Shown here one piece after another: positions 36,300 through 45,566 of a stretch of 64,000 bases of DNA; the stretch's first letter is position 1, and every line of letters begins with the position of its first letter. The notes under the pieces were generated by a model, which saw only the letters and a list, made by a program, of their open reading frames with translations, did no database searches and was not told where the DNA came from. A program made the translations under genes and the position numbers. The stretch covers positions 1,206,325-1,270,324 of the forward strand of contig NZ_BMIQ01000001.1 of NCBI RefSeq assembly GCF_014642635.1. The letters are read 5' to 3'. The stretch comes from Aureimonas endophytica (GTDB lineage Bacteria; Pseudomonadota; Alphaproteobacteria; Rhizobiales; Rhizobiaceae).

Positions 36300-37754
36300 T
36301 CAGTGGTCGTGGACCAGCACGTTGCGGAACTGCCAGGGATCGCTCTCGTCGAGATCCTCCTTGAACAGGCCCGGGCGGTCGGTCAGCGGATTCCAGTCGG
36401 TGAAATAGCCCTTCACCGGACCGAGATAGGGCCTCTGGATCTCCAGGCAGCGATGGAAGTCCATCTCGTCCGCCTCGACGATGCCGGCTTCCGGGTTCTC
36501 CAGCGCCCAGACCATGCCCGCGAGCACGGCCGAGGTGACCTGAAGGCCGGTGGCGTTCTGATAGGGCGCAAGGCTGCGCGCCTCGTCGAGCGACAACTGC
36601 GAGCCGTACCAATAGGCGTTCTTGGCATGGCCATAGAGCAGGACGCCGAGTTCGTCCGCGCCGTCGACCAGTTCCTCCTCGGTGAGGACATGATGGACCG
36701 GCTGGATGCGGCCGGCCGCGCCGAACAGCTCGTCGATCGACAGAAGCGCGTCGTTGTTCGGATGGTAGGCGTAATGGCAGGTCGGCCGATAGACGATCTC
36801 GTCATGCTTGTCGCGCACGGTGAAATAGTCGGAGATCGAGATCGCCTCGTTATGGGTGACGAGGAAGCCGTGCTGGGGGCCGGGCGTCGGGCACCAGGTC
36901 CGCACGCGCGTCGCCGCGCCCGGCTGTTCGAGGAAGATCGCCGGCGCGTCCTCCTTCTTGTGGAGGCGGGCGGTCTTCGGCATCCAGGTCTCATGGGTGC
37001 CCCAGCCGAGCTCGGCCGGCTGCATGCCTTCCGAGATGAAGCCCTCCACCGACCAAGTGTTCCAGAAAACGTTGAGGGGCTTGGGCTGCCTGGCGCGCTG
37101 GGTGTCGCGCTCGGCGACATGGATGCCCTTCACGCCGGCCTTGCGCATCAGCTTGGCCCAGCCCTCGCGATCCCGGGCGCCCGGCTCCTCGAAGTCGAGG
37201 CCGATCTCGCGGGCGACGTCGAGCAGCGCCTGCTTGACGAACCAGGAGACCATGCCCGGATTGGCGCCGCAGCAGGACACCGCCGTGCGACCGCCCGGAT
37301 GCTTGCGTGCCTCCTTCTTCACCGCCTTGCGCAGCGCGTAGTTGGTGCGGTCGGCATTGGAGAGCTTGTCGTCGAAATAGAAGCCGAGCCAGGGCTCGAC
37401 CACCGTGTCGATATAGAAGGCGCCGAGCTCGCGGGCGAGGCGCATGAGATCGAGCGAGCCGGTATCGACCGACAGGTTGACGAGAAAGCCCGGCCCCTCG
37501 CCGCCGGAAAGCAGCGGCTTCAGCACGTCCTCGTAGTTCTTGCGCGTCAGCCCCTGCTGGACGAAGCGGATGCCGCGCTCGTCCAGAAGCTTGCGATCGG
37601 TATCCTTGGGATCGATCACCGTGAAGCGCGACTTGTCGAAGCGGAAATGCCGCTCGATCAGCGGCAATGTGCCTCTTCCGATCGATCCGAAGCCCACCAT
37701 GACGATGGGTCCCTGGATTTCGGCATAGACGGGATCGTGCGTTGCGTCGCCCAT
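36300..37754 (-). CDS. hss: Homospermidine synthase
   Basis: The 484-aa NAD-dependent enzyme makes homospermidine from putrescine, the main polyamine route in many rhizobia. The Rossmann motif VMVGFGSIGRGTLPLIERHF is at about 18-37, followed by TVIDPKDTDRKLLDERGIRF. Further conserved stretches are SCCGANPGMVSWFVKQAL and YRPTCHYAYHPNNDALLSID. No other polyamine gene lies nearby. The 248-bp upstream region contains a 9-bp GC-rich hairpin (37910-37931) that may end the preceding oligopeptidase transcript. Confidence 0.95.
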   Translation of the reverse strand: MGDATHDPVYAEIQGPIVMVGFGSIGRGTLPLIERHFRFDKSRFTVIDPKDTDRKLLDERGIRFVQQGLTRKNYEDVLKPLLSGGEGPGFLVNLSVDTGSLDLMRLARELGAFYIDTVVEPWLGFYFDDKLSNADRTNYALRKAVKKEARKHPGGRTAVSCCGANPGMVSWFVKQALLDVAREIGLDFEEPGARDREGWAKLMRKAGVKGIHVAERDTQRARQPKPLNVFWNTWSVEGFISEGMQPAELGWGTHETWMPKTARLHKKEDAPAIFLEQPGAATRVRTWCPTPGPQHGFLVTHNEAISISDYFTVRDKHDEIVYRPTCHYAYHPNNDALLSIDELFGAAGRIQPVHHVLTEEELVDGADELGVLLYGHAKNAYWYGSQLSLDEARSLAPYQNATGLQVTSAVLAGMVWALENPEAGIVEADEMDFHRCLEIQRPYLGPVKGYFTDWNPLTDRPGLFKEDLDESDPWQFRNVLVHDH

Positions 37755-38002
37755 CGCAGCAGGTCCTTTTTGGCTGGAGATGCTCTCGAGGTTTCACCCT
37801 GCGGCTATCGGAAGCGGGACCTAAAAGAAAGCGGCGAGTTTCCTGTTCTTGAACTTTAGCGAACTTCCCTCGCCGACTTCGTTGGAAAATCGGGACTTTC
37901 GAGAACTCCGGCACGGCGCTCGCGCCGTGCCGTTCCACTCTCGGCGACCCCTCGGCCGCGAAGAATCGCCGGTGCGTCCGGGCGGCGACCGGCGCGGGCG
38001 AC

Positions 38003-39835
38003 TCAGCGGTCGAAGCTTTCCAGCTCGTCGATGAAGCCGGAAATGACGGAGAGGCCCTTCGACCAGAAGGTCGGATCGGAGGCGTCGAGCCCGAAGGGCG
38101 CGAGGAGTTCCGAATGGTGCTTGGTGCCGCCCGCCCGCAGCATGTCGAAGTATTTCTGCTGAAATCCGGCCTCCGAGTGCTGGTAGACCGCGTAGAGCGA
38201 GTTCACCAGACAGTCGCCGAAGGCATAGGCATAGACGTAGAAGGGCGAATGGATGAAATGCGGGACATAGGTCCAGAAGGTCTCGTAGCCGGCGCCGAGC
38301 CGGATGGCGGGACCGAGGCTCTCGCCCTGCACCTTCAGCCAGATCTCGCCGATCCGCGCCGAGGTCAGTTCGCCGTTGCGCCGCTCCTCGTGCAGCTCGC
38401 GCTCGAACTGGTAGAAGGCGACCTGGCGCACGACCGTGTTGATCATGTCCTCCACCTTGGCGGCGAGGAGCCCCTTCCTTTCGCGCGGATCGGCGGCGCC
38501 GTCGAGCAGCGAGCGGAAGGTCAGCATCTCGCCGAAGACCGAGGCCGTCTCGGCCAGCGTCAGCGGCGTCGGCGCCATCAGCGCGCCCTGCGGCCCGGCC
38601 AGGACCTGGTGGACGCCATGGCCGAGCTCGTGGGCGAGCGTCATCACGTCGCGCGGCTTGCCGAGATAGTTGAGCAGCACATAGGGATGGGCGGAGGGCA
38701 CGGTCGGATGGGCGAAGGCGCCGGGCGCCTTGCCGGGCCGGATGGCCGCGTCGATCCAGCGCTTCTCGAAGAAGCGGTCGGCGATCTCGGCCATCTCGGT
38801 CGAGAAGCCGGAATAGGCCGAAAGGACCGTGCGCCGCGCCTCGTCCCAGGCGATCTCCCGGCGCGGCGCCTGGGGCAGCGGGGCGTTGCGGTCCCAGAAC
38901 TCCAGGGCGTCGAGCCCCAGCCAGCGCGCCTTCAGCGCGTAGTAGCGATGCGAGATCGCGCTATAGTTCGCGCGGACGGCGCCGGCGAGCGCGTCCACCA
39001 CCGGCCGCTCGACGCGATTGGCGAGATGGCGGGAATCGGCGACATCCTCGAAGCCGCGCCAGCGATCGGAAATCTCCTTGTCCTTGGCGAGCGTGTTGGT
39101 GATCAGCGTGAAGATGCGCAGATTCTCGGCGAAGACCTTGGCCAGCGCCTCGCCCGCCGCGCGGCGGCGGTCGCGATGCTCGTCCTGCAGAAGGTTCAGC
39201 GTCTCCTCCAGCGCCAGATCCTCGCCGCCGACCTCGAAGCGCAGCGCCGTCATCGTCTCGTCGAAGAGGCGGTTCCAGGCATTGCGGCCGGTCATCGCCT
39301 TCTCGTGGAACAGCTCTTCCACCCGGTCCTCGAGCTGGAAAGGCTTGTCGCGCCGGAGGTCGACGATCCAGGGCCGGTAATGGGCGAGCGCCGCATTGGC
39401 GGCCATCGCCGCGTCGAGGAGCTCGTCCGGCACGCGGTTCAGTTCCAGCGGGAAGAAGAGAAGGCGCGAGGAGATCTCGGTGATCCGCCCCTGGATGTCG
39501 CCGTAGAACTTGGCCTTGGCGCTGTCCGACGTGTCGCCCGAATAGACGAGGCCGGCATAGGAGATGAGGCGGCCGAGGATCTCCTCCAGCGCCTCGTAAT
39601 CGGCGAGCGCCTCGGCCAGCGCGCCGCCGCCCGGCTCCGCCGCGGTTTCGGCGAGCCGGCCGCGCCAGCGCGCGCCGAAGGCGGTCGCCATCGCGTCGCC
39701 GCGTTCGAGATCGGCCTCGATCTCCGGCGCGTCCATCGCGGCATAGAGATCGCTCAGGTCCCATTCGGGCAGGGTGCCGAGCCCCGCGCGCGCGCCGTCG
39801 GAGGCGGCGGAAAAGCTCAAGGTCGCGTGGGGCAT
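38003..39835 (-). CDS. pepF: M3 family oligoendopeptidase F
   Basis: The 610-aa cytosolic zinc peptidase opens WDLSDLYAAMDAPEIEADLE, typical of PepF-type M3B enzymes. The zinc site HELGH is at about 402-406 with the downstream glutamate in ETASVFGEMLTF. Near the C-terminus is FIHSPFYVYAYAFGD. It degrades short peptides of roughly 7-17 residues. ATG 39835 begins MPHATLSFSA; an open frame continuing far upstream is antisense to the response regulator and not coding. Confidence 0.93.
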   Translation of the reverse strand: MPHATLSFSAASDGARAGLGTLPEWDLSDLYAAMDAPEIEADLERGDAMATAFGARWRGRLAETAAEPGGGALAEALADYEALEEILGRLISYAGLVYSGDTSDSAKAKFYGDIQGRITEISSRLLFFPLELNRVPDELLDAAMAANAALAHYRPWIVDLRRDKPFQLEDRVEELFHEKAMTGRNAWNRLFDETMTALRFEVGGEDLALEETLNLLQDEHRDRRRAAGEALAKVFAENLRIFTLITNTLAKDKEISDRWRGFEDVADSRHLANRVERPVVDALAGAVRANYSAISHRYYALKARWLGLDALEFWDRNAPLPQAPRREIAWDEARRTVLSAYSGFSTEMAEIADRFFEKRWIDAAIRPGKAPGAFAHPTVPSAHPYVLLNYLGKPRDVMTLAHELGHGVHQVLAGPQGALMAPTPLTLAETASVFGEMLTFRSLLDGAADPRERKGLLAAKVEDMINTVVRQVAFYQFERELHEERRNGELTSARIGEIWLKVQGESLGPAIRLGAGYETFWTYVPHFIHSPFYVYAYAFGDCLVNSLYAVYQHSEAGFQQKYFDMLRAGGTKHHSELLAPFGLDASDPTFWSKGLSVISGFIDELESFDR

Positions 39836-39967
39836 CGGACTATCCGGTTGCGGCTGGTCGGTTGACGCCCCGTTAACTTCGCGGCAAGCCTCGCCGTCAA
39901 GCGGCTCGAAGGACGGCGCCGCGCGAATTAGGTTCCCCAGCGCGTGCCGACGAGCCGGAAGGCCTTG

Positions 39968-41407
39968 ATGACCCAGCAGCTTCTTCTCGTCGATGACGAT
40001 CCGGTGCAGCGCCGCCTCCTGGAGGCGCAGGTGGCGCGCATGGGCTACCGGTCGATCAGCTGCGAGGGCGGACGGGCGGCGCTCGACGCGCTGCGCATGG
40101 CCGCGCCCGGCCGGCTGCCGGCGGCGATGGTGCTCGATCTTTCCATGCCGGACATGGACGGCGTGGCGGTGATGGCGGAAATGCGCCGGGCCGGGCTCGA
40201 CGTGCCGGTGGTGGTGCAGACGGCGAAGGGCAGCGTCGACACCGCCGTCGAGGCGATGCGCGCCGGGGCCTTCGACTTCGTCGTGAAGCCCGTCTCGCCC
40301 GAGCGGCTGCGGGCGACGCTGGAGGATGCCGTGCGCCTGTCGCAGGCGCGCCGGCGGCGCGCGCGGGCCGAGCGCGACGCGAGCCCGGCGGCCCGGCTGG
40401 AGGCGGCGAGCGAGGCGATGGCCCCTGTGATCTTCCAGGCCAAGCGCGCCGCTGCCTCGCAGATCCCGATCCTTCTCGAAGGCGAGACCGGCGTCGGCAA
40501 GGAATGGCTCGCCGCCGCCATTCTCGCCGCAGGGCCACGGGCGGCCAAGCCCTTCGTCGCCGTGAATTGCGGCGCCCTGCCCGCCGCGCTCGCCGAGAGC
40601 ATTCTCTTCGGCCATGCCAAGGGCGCCTTCACCGACGCCTCCGAACGGCGGCCCGGCAAGTTTCTCGAAGCCGATGGCGGCACGCTCTTTCTCGACGAGA
40701 TCGGGGAATTGCCGCTCGACATCCAGGCCAAGCTCCTGCGCGTCGTGCAGGACGGGCGCATCGATCCCGTCGGCGGCCAGGGCGGGACGCAGACGGATGT
40801 GCGCATCCTTTCCGCCACGAACCGCGATCTCGAAAAGGACGTCGCGGCCGGCCGCTTCCGCGAGGACCTTTATTTCCGCCTCAACGTTCTGGCGATCCGC
40901 GTGCCGCCGCTGCGCGAGCGGCGGGAGGAGATCATCCCCCTGGCGCGGGGCTTCCTCGCAGAATTCTCCGCGAGCGACCGGCCGGGCGAGACCCTGGCCT
41001 TCGCGGCCGACGCCCTGCATCTCCTCCAGAACTTCGACTGGCCCGGCAATATCCGGCAGCTGGAGAATGCCATCCACCGCGCCGTCGTCCTGGCGGAGGG
41101 GCCGGAGCTCGGCGCGGCCGACTTCCCGCAGATCGTCGCGCAGATGCCCGCCCTGCCGATGCCGGAGGCGCCGCGACCGATCGACACGCCCCTCCCCGAC
41201 GCGAGCGAGGCGGCCCCGCCCGTCCGCCTTCTCGGCGAGGACGGCGAGATCCGTAGCCTGGAGGCGATCGAGGCCGATCTCATCCGTTTCGCGATCCTGC
41301 GCTATGGCGGCCGGCTCAGCGAGGTCGCCCGCCGCCTCGGGATCGGGCGCTCGACCCTTTACCGGAAATTGCAGCAATACGGTCTCGAAGACGTGTCGCA
41401 GACTTGA
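39968..41407 (+). CDS. NtrC-family response regulator with GAFTDA variant
   Basis: The 479-aa three-domain regulator has a receiver domain with D57 (VLDLSMPDMDG), an AAA+ domain with Walker A GETGVGKE (172-179), Walker B GGTLFLDEIGE and arginine finger FREDLYFRLNV, and a C-terminal Fis-type helix-turn-helix (SEVARRLGIGRSTLYRKLQQ). The loop that normally reads GAFTGA reads GAFTDA (219-224). The second Gly lies next to the Thr that contacts sigma-54, so sigma-54 dependence is uncertain. No kinase gene is adjacent. ATG 39968 was chosen because the receiver starts at QQLLLVDDDP. Confidence 0.88.
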   Translation: MTQQLLLVDDDPVQRRLLEAQVARMGYRSISCEGGRAALDALRMAAPGRLPAAMVLDLSMPDMDGVAVMAEMRRAGLDVPVVVQTAKGSVDTAVEAMRAGAFDFVVKPVSPERLRATLEDAVRLSQARRRRARAERDASPAARLEAASEAMAPVIFQAKRAAASQIPILLEGETGVGKEWLAAAILAAGPRAAKPFVAVNCGALPAALAESILFGHAKGAFTDASERRPGKFLEADGGTLFLDEIGELPLDIQAKLLRVVQDGRIDPVGGQGGTQTDVRILSATNRDLEKDVAAGRFREDLYFRLNVLAIRVPPLRERREEIIPLARGFLAEFSASDRPGETLAFAADALHLLQNFDWPGNIRQLENAIHRAVVLAEGPELGAADFPQIVAQMPALPMPEAPRPIDTPLPDASEAAPPVRLLGEDGEIRSLEAIEADLIRFAILRYGGRLSEVARRLGIGRSTLYRKLQQYGLEDVSQT

Positions 41408-41754
41408 GGCGCGGCCGGAAATACGCTGTGGAAGCGCAAGCTCCACGAGCAATCGAGCAAATTGACTCGGGCTTTCGCCAGATCAAGGCCAAGATTCGCG
41501 AATATAGGGTAGCTGGCGCAGATTCAGCCGAAGTCGAACGGAATCAAGGCCATGGTTGCCGAAAGATTGCGCCTCGGTCCGCAGGTTCACACAAGCTTAA
41601 CCCTTTTCTTTTGAAATGGCTTCAGAATGAGGCTAATGTCATCTTCATGCCGCAGTCCTGGCGGATTGGACGATGGTTGCGTCTTTATAAATTGTGCTCT
41701 GGGCTTCTGGGGAAAGCTGAAGTCGGGAGCGGGGATCGAGGGGACGAGTTCCGA
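41408..41754 (+). other. Intergenic region before DUF882 gene
   Basis: This 347-bp gap has no convincing gene. It is less GC-rich than its surroundings near 41590-41700 and includes TTGGAC (41666-41671) and TATAAA (41686-41691). These could be part of a promoter for the DUF882 gene, but the 14-base spacing is short. No tRNA, terminator or clear repeat is seen. Confidence 0.4.
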
Positions 41755-43617
41755 ATGCTCGGATTGACCGACGCTGTCGGCCGCGCCGCGACGCGCGCTG
41801 CCTCCTACGCCGCAATCTGCGTCCTCACCGTCTGCGCCGGCTCGGCTGTGGCGAAGGCGGAGACCCGGACCCTCAAGATCTACCATCTCCATACCCACGA
41901 GAAGGAAGAGATCGCCTACAAGAAGGACGGTCGGTACATTCCCGATGGTCTGAAGCGGTTGAACTGGATCCTGCGCGACTGGCGCAAGGAAAAGCCGGTC
42001 AACATGGACCCCCGGCTACTCGACCTGATCTGGGAAGCCTACCGCCAGTCCGGCTCGCGCGCCTATATCAATGTCGTCTGCGGCTATCGCTCGGCGGAAA
42101 CCAACGGCATGCTGCGGTCCCGCACCTCCGGCGTCGCCAAGGAAAGCCAGCACATGCTCGGCAAGGCGATGGACTTCTACCTGCCGGACGTCTCGCTCGC
42201 CAAGCTGCGCGCCATCGGCCTCAAGATGCAGATCGGCGGCGTCGGCTATTATCCGACCTCCGGCTCGCCCTTCGTCCATTTCGACGTCGGCAATGTCCGA
42301 CACTGGCCGCGCATGAACCGTCGTGAGCTGCTCGCCGTCTTCCCGAACGGCAACACCGTGCATGTGCCCTCCGACGGCAAGCCGCTGCCGGGCTACGAAC
42401 AGGCCCTCGCCTCCTATAAGGCGCGCAAGGGCGCCAGCTCGATCGAGGTCGCCAATGCCGGCGCGGCGCCGGCCGCCTCGTCCTCCGGCGGCGGCAAGAC
42501 GCTCTTCGCCATGCTCTTCGGCGGCGGCGGAGCCGACGAGGAAGAAGACAATGCCGAGTCCGACGCGCCGGCCGCGAAGCCGAGCCGCGTGGTCAGGGAA
42601 GCGCCGAAGCCGGCTCCGGTCGAGACCAAGCCCGCCCGCGAGGAGACGGTGGCCGTCGCCGCCCTCGCCGCCCCGCCGAAGCGCGAGGTGCTGCCGAACG
42701 GCGTGCCGCTGCCGATCCGCGACACGTTCGACACCAGCGCCCCGAAGGCGCCGATCCCGCCGGCGCCGCTGAAGCAGGACGAGAAGGCGGCCGAGGCCGA
42801 GCCGACCGAGGTCGCCGCGCTCGATCTCTCCCGCATCCCGCTGCCGAGCGCCGCGCCGATCCGCGAGACGGTCGCCGTCGCCGAGGCGATGAAGGTGCCG
42901 GTGCCCTCCGCACCCGCCGCCGAAGCGATGGTCGCCGCGCTGGAGACCGCGCCGAAGGCGGAAGAGGACGTCGCCGCCAAGGAATCCGGCCAGCTCGCCT
43001 ATGCCGTGCCGACGCCGCGCAGCCGGCCGCCCTTCGCCAGCATCCTGAAGGACGAGACCCCGGCGCGCTCGGACACTTCCGCCGCGCTCAGCGCCATCAT
43101 CGAGACGGCCGAGGTCGAGACGCCCGCCGCCGCCGCTCCGGCCCCGTCGCACGCTTCGGCCGCCATCGCTGCCGTCACGGCGCCCGCCCCGGTCCTGGCG
43201 ATGGCTCCGCCGCCGGTCCTCACGAAACATGCCGACAAGCTCGTGCTCGCCTCGCTGGCGCCGCCCGTCCACAAGGCGAGCGAGACCGTGGCGGCCAATC
43301 CCGCCGTGATCCCGGAGGGCAAGACGGGCCGTTTCAAGCGGCATAGTCCGGCCGAGAGCGCCAAGGCCGCCACGTCCGAAACCCGCGTCGTGCAGAAGGC
43401 GGTCAGCGATCGCATCCGCATGGCCAATCTCGTCACCGATCCCAACACCCGCCGCGAAGTGGCGGCGATGGGGCGGCCGAACGCCACGGTGCTGGTGCGC
43501 AACGCGCCGACCTCGGTTCTGGCCGCCGGCTTCACGTCCCAGCCGGTCATGACCCAAGCAACCTATAGTTTTGCCGGGTCGGCCGTGAACTTCATGCCGA
43601 TGATCAAGGTCGACTGA
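41755..43617 (+). CDS. DUF882 (M15-like) envelope protein with Ala/Pro-rich tail
   Basis: The 620-aa product has an N-terminal export signal (about 14-36). Its DUF882 domain (about 38-200) contains VVCGYRSAETNGML, SQHMLGKAMDFYLP and SPFVHFDVGNVRHWPR. H133, D140 and H175 match the zinc ligands of M15A-type peptidoglycan peptidases. About 400 residues of low-complexity Ala/Pro/Glu sequence follow, unusual next to the roughly 200-aa core family. The protein is probably periplasmic and acts on or binds cell wall. ATG 41755 has GAGGGGACGAG upstream. A terminator follows at 43655. Confidence 0.87.
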   Translation: MLGLTDAVGRAATRAASYAAICVLTVCAGSAVAKAETRTLKIYHLHTHEKEEIAYKKDGRYIPDGLKRLNWILRDWRKEKPVNMDPRLLDLIWEAYRQSGSRAYINVVCGYRSAETNGMLRSRTSGVAKESQHMLGKAMDFYLPDVSLAKLRAIGLKMQIGGVGYYPTSGSPFVHFDVGNVRHWPRMNRRELLAVFPNGNTVHVPSDGKPLPGYEQALASYKARKGASSIEVANAGAAPAASSSGGGKTLFAMLFGGGGADEEEDNAESDAPAAKPSRVVREAPKPAPVETKPAREETVAVAALAAPPKREVLPNGVPLPIRDTFDTSAPKAPIPPAPLKQDEKAAEAEPTEVAALDLSRIPLPSAAPIRETVAVAEAMKVPVPSAPAAEAMVAALETAPKAEEDVAAKESGQLAYAVPTPRSRPPFASILKDETPARSDTSAALSAIIETAEVETPAAAAPAPSHASAAIAAVTAPAPVLAMAPPPVLTKHADKLVLASLAPPVHKASETVAANPAVIPEGKTGRFKRHSPAESAKAATSETRVVQKAVSDRIRMANLVTDPNTRREVAAMGRPNATVLVRNAPTSVLAAGFTSQPVMTQATYSFAGSAVNFMPMIKVD

Positions 43618-43654
43618 TCCGCATCATCGCGGCAACACCGAAGACAGGCGACGG

Positions 43655-43680
43655 ACGGGCGGCCAGGCCGCCCGTTTTCC
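43655..43680 (+). terminator. Intrinsic terminator of DUF882 gene
   Basis: A 9-bp perfect stem (ACGGGCGGC / GCCGCCCGT) with loop CAG is followed by TTTCC, 37 bp after the stop codon. Confidence 0.8.
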
Positions 43681-43944
43681 GTTTCGGGACCAATGAAAAC
43701 AAGGGACTCGGAGCCAGAATGGCCGATCGCGCCAAGCTTCGGGCCGGCACGATCGAAATCCGCCCTCGCCGCGACTGGCGACTTCCTCATAACGAATAGT
43801 TGAAATCGCATTCCCGCGTGGGGAATGCTGGTGCATCCCTAGCGGGCGCCGCCCCGGCCGGTCCTCGGCGGCCGTCTGACCATGTATAGGCCGCTCCGCT
43901 TCGCCAAGAGAGCTTTGGAAATATTCCTTCTGCTTCCAAACCGT

Positions 43945-43972
43945 CTTGACATCAAATATTGAATTATAAATA
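43945..43972 (+). promoter_or_regulatory. Putative mucR promoter in an AT-rich patch
   Basis: CTTGAC at 43945-43950 matches the rhizobial -35. TATAAA, ATAAAT and TAAATA at 43965-43972 offer a -10 with 14-16-base spacing. The surrounding 40 bp are strongly AT-rich in a GC-rich genome, which is what MucR/Ros and H-NS-like proteins bind, so autoregulation is plausible. The rest of the 490-bp gap (43618-44107) shows only the terminator at 43655 and no gene. Confidence 0.5.
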
Positions 43973-44107
43973 CAAAGGCATCGGCACCGAGTTCTCGGTT
44001 CGCGCCGAAGATGACGAATTAGCACTCATGCTATTCCCGCAACACTCGGCAGGATCAACCGGCCGGATCGTTGCATGCGGAAACGATCGTGGGAAACGAG
44101 CGATACG

Positions 44108-44539
44108 ATGGACCAGAACGAACGTCCTGAAAACAACGAGATGCTCATGGAACTGACGGCGGAAGTCGTCGCGGCCTATGTGAGCAACAATTCGCTTGCG
44201 GTCTCCGAAATTCCCGCCCTGATCTCGGACGTCTACGGGGCGCTGGGCCGCACCCATGTCGCCCCCCAGGCGCCGGTCGTCGAGAAGCCGAAGCCGGCCG
44301 TCGCGGTCAAGAAGTCGGTGACGGACGACTACATCGTCTGCCTCGAGGACGGCAAGAAGTTCAAGTCGCTGAAGCGGCACCTCATGACCCACTACAATCT
44401 CTCGCCGGAAGAATACCGCGAGAAGTGGGATCTGCCGGCGGACTACCCGATGGTGGCGCCGAACTATGCGGCGGCCCGTTCGCGCCTCGCCAAGCAGATG
44501 GGTCTCGGCCACAAGCGCCGTCGCGGCGCGCGCGGCTGA
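44108..44539 (+). CDS. mucR: MucR/Ros family transcriptional regulator
   Basis: This 143-aa protein begins with an oligomerisation helix region ([20 protein letters not shown]). The Ros-type zinc-finger domain (about 70-125) follows with [20 protein letters not shown], then [20 protein letters not shown]. Ligands are C81 and the two histidines of RHLMTHY, with Asp in place of the second Cys as in many MucR proteins. MucR silences AT-rich promoters controlling surface polysaccharides, motility and, in Caulobacter and Sinorhizobium, cell-cycle genes. ATG 44108 follows GGGAAACGAG. Confidence 0.95.
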   Translation: MDQNERPENNEMLMELTAEVVAAYVSNNSLAVSEIPALISDVYGALGRTHVAPQAPVVEKPKPAVAVKKSVTDDYIVCLEDGKKFKSLKRHLMTHYNLSPEEYREKWDLPADYPMVAPNYAAARSRLAKQMGLGHKRRRGARG

Positions 44540-44623
44540 GAGGCCGGACGGCCGGAGGCGAAGCTCCGGCCCCGGATCGCCCTTCCCCTCTCCGATCTCG
44601 AACGGGACGGGGAACGGGCGACA

Positions 44624-44668
44624 AACGAAAAAGCCCGGCACCGCGCGAGCGGGCCGGGCTTTTTCGTT
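44624..44668. terminator. Bidirectional terminator between mucR and gapR
   Basis: A perfect 16-bp inverted repeat (AACGAAAAAGCCCGGC / GCCGGGCTTTTTCGTT) with a 13-base loop. It provides T-runs on both strands and lies between converging genes. Confidence 0.9.
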
Positions 44669-44719
44669 GCCGGAGGGGCCGGCCGTCGATCCTCGCGACC
44701 GGCGGCGCCCGATCGGCGC

Positions 44720-44965
44720 TCAGGCCATGCCGAGCGCCTGCATGTAGAGGTCGAGCACCGCGTCCTGTTCGGCGCGCTCGTTCTGGTCCTGCTTGCGGAT
44801 CTGGATGATCTTGCGCAGCACCTTCGTGTCGAAGCCGTTGCCCTTGGCTTCGGCATAGACGTCCTTGATGTCGTCGGCGATGGTCTTCTTTTCCTCCTCT
44901 AGCCGCTCGATCCGTTCGACGATCGACTTCAGCTGGTCCTGGGCGACGCCCTCGACATCCGACAT
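44720..44965 (-). CDS. gapR: GapR (DUF2312) nucleoid-associated protein
   Basis: The 81-aa protein contains [20 protein letters not shown], then [20 protein letters not shown] and [13 protein letters not shown], the UPF0335/DUF2312 family. In Caulobacter the homologue GapR is an essential chromosome-binding protein that clamps overtwisted AT-rich DNA ahead of replication and stimulates topoisomerases. An N-terminal coiled coil and C-terminal basic helices are visible. It is transcribed alone and converges on mucR with a shared terminator. Confidence 0.92.
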   Translation of the reverse strand: MSDVEGVAQDQLKSIVERIERLEEEKKTIADDIKDVYAEAKGNGFDTKVLRKIIQIRKQDQNERAEQDAVLDLYMQALGMA

Positions 44966-45116
44966 CGGCTCAATTCCAATCCATTCGATGCCGCGCCCGC
45001 GGCCTTGTCCTTCGTGGCCCGCACCGGCCCGCGAAGGAGCGTGGCGGCCAACGGCGCCACCATGCTTCGGCGATCCTGCGCGTAGCGGAAGGCCGTTCGA
45101 TAAAAGAGTGCGGCGC

Positions 45117-45150
45117 GAAAGGGAAGGCCCGTCTTACTCCGGCGGACGGG
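45117..45150 (-). terminator. Terminator overlapping the DUF1244 stop codon
   Basis: On the minus strand GGCCCGTC and GACGGGCC form an 8-bp stem around the TAA stop, followed by TTCCCTTTCG. Confidence 0.65.
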
Positions 45151-45436
45151 CCGCGAAGGAGGCCTGCGCCGTCGGTGTCGCCTCGGTCTGGTGGCGGGCG
45201 CGCCATTCCTCGTAGGGCATGCCATAGACATGCTCGCGCGCCTCGTCCTTGGTCATCGTCTCGCCCCGTTCCTCTGCCGCCTCGCGATACCAGTTGGCAA
45301 GGCAGTTGCGGCAGAAGCCGGCGAGGTTCATTAGGTCGATATTCTGCACATCGGTGCGCTGGCGAAGATGGTCGCGCAGGCGCCGGAAGGCGGCTGCCTC
45401 CAACTCGATCCTCGCCTGATCGTCGGCATTGGTCAT
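45134..45436 (-). CDS. DUF1244 protein
   Basis: The 100-aa protein carries AFRRLRDHLRQRTDVQNIDL, then MNLAGFCRNCLANWYREAAE and EAREHVYGMPYEEW, the DUF1244 signature. It has two conserved cysteines (FCRNC) that may bind metal or be redox-active. The function is unknown; structures of the family are small helical dimers. ATG 45436 begins MTNADDQARIELEA. Confidence 0.9.
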   Translation of the reverse strand: MTNADDQARIELEAAAFRRLRDHLRQRTDVQNIDLMNLAGFCRNCLANWYREAAEERGETMTKDEAREHVYGMPYEEWRARHQTEATPTAQASFAARPPE

Positions 45437-45566
45437 GGCGCGTCTCCTGTGGCTTGAGGAGGAGATATCATTCGCCGGCCGAGGTGACGCAAGGTGGCCG
45501 GGCGGCAAGCTTGCGGCAAAGCGACGGCTCTAGGTTCGGGGCCGTCGCCTCGCCTCGGATGCCGTC

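Noticed and set aside
43624-44025. A 133-codon minus-strand frame between the DUF882 gene and mucR
   Set aside because: It crosses the DUF882 terminator and the AT-rich mucR promoter, has no ribosome binding site and no family resemblance.
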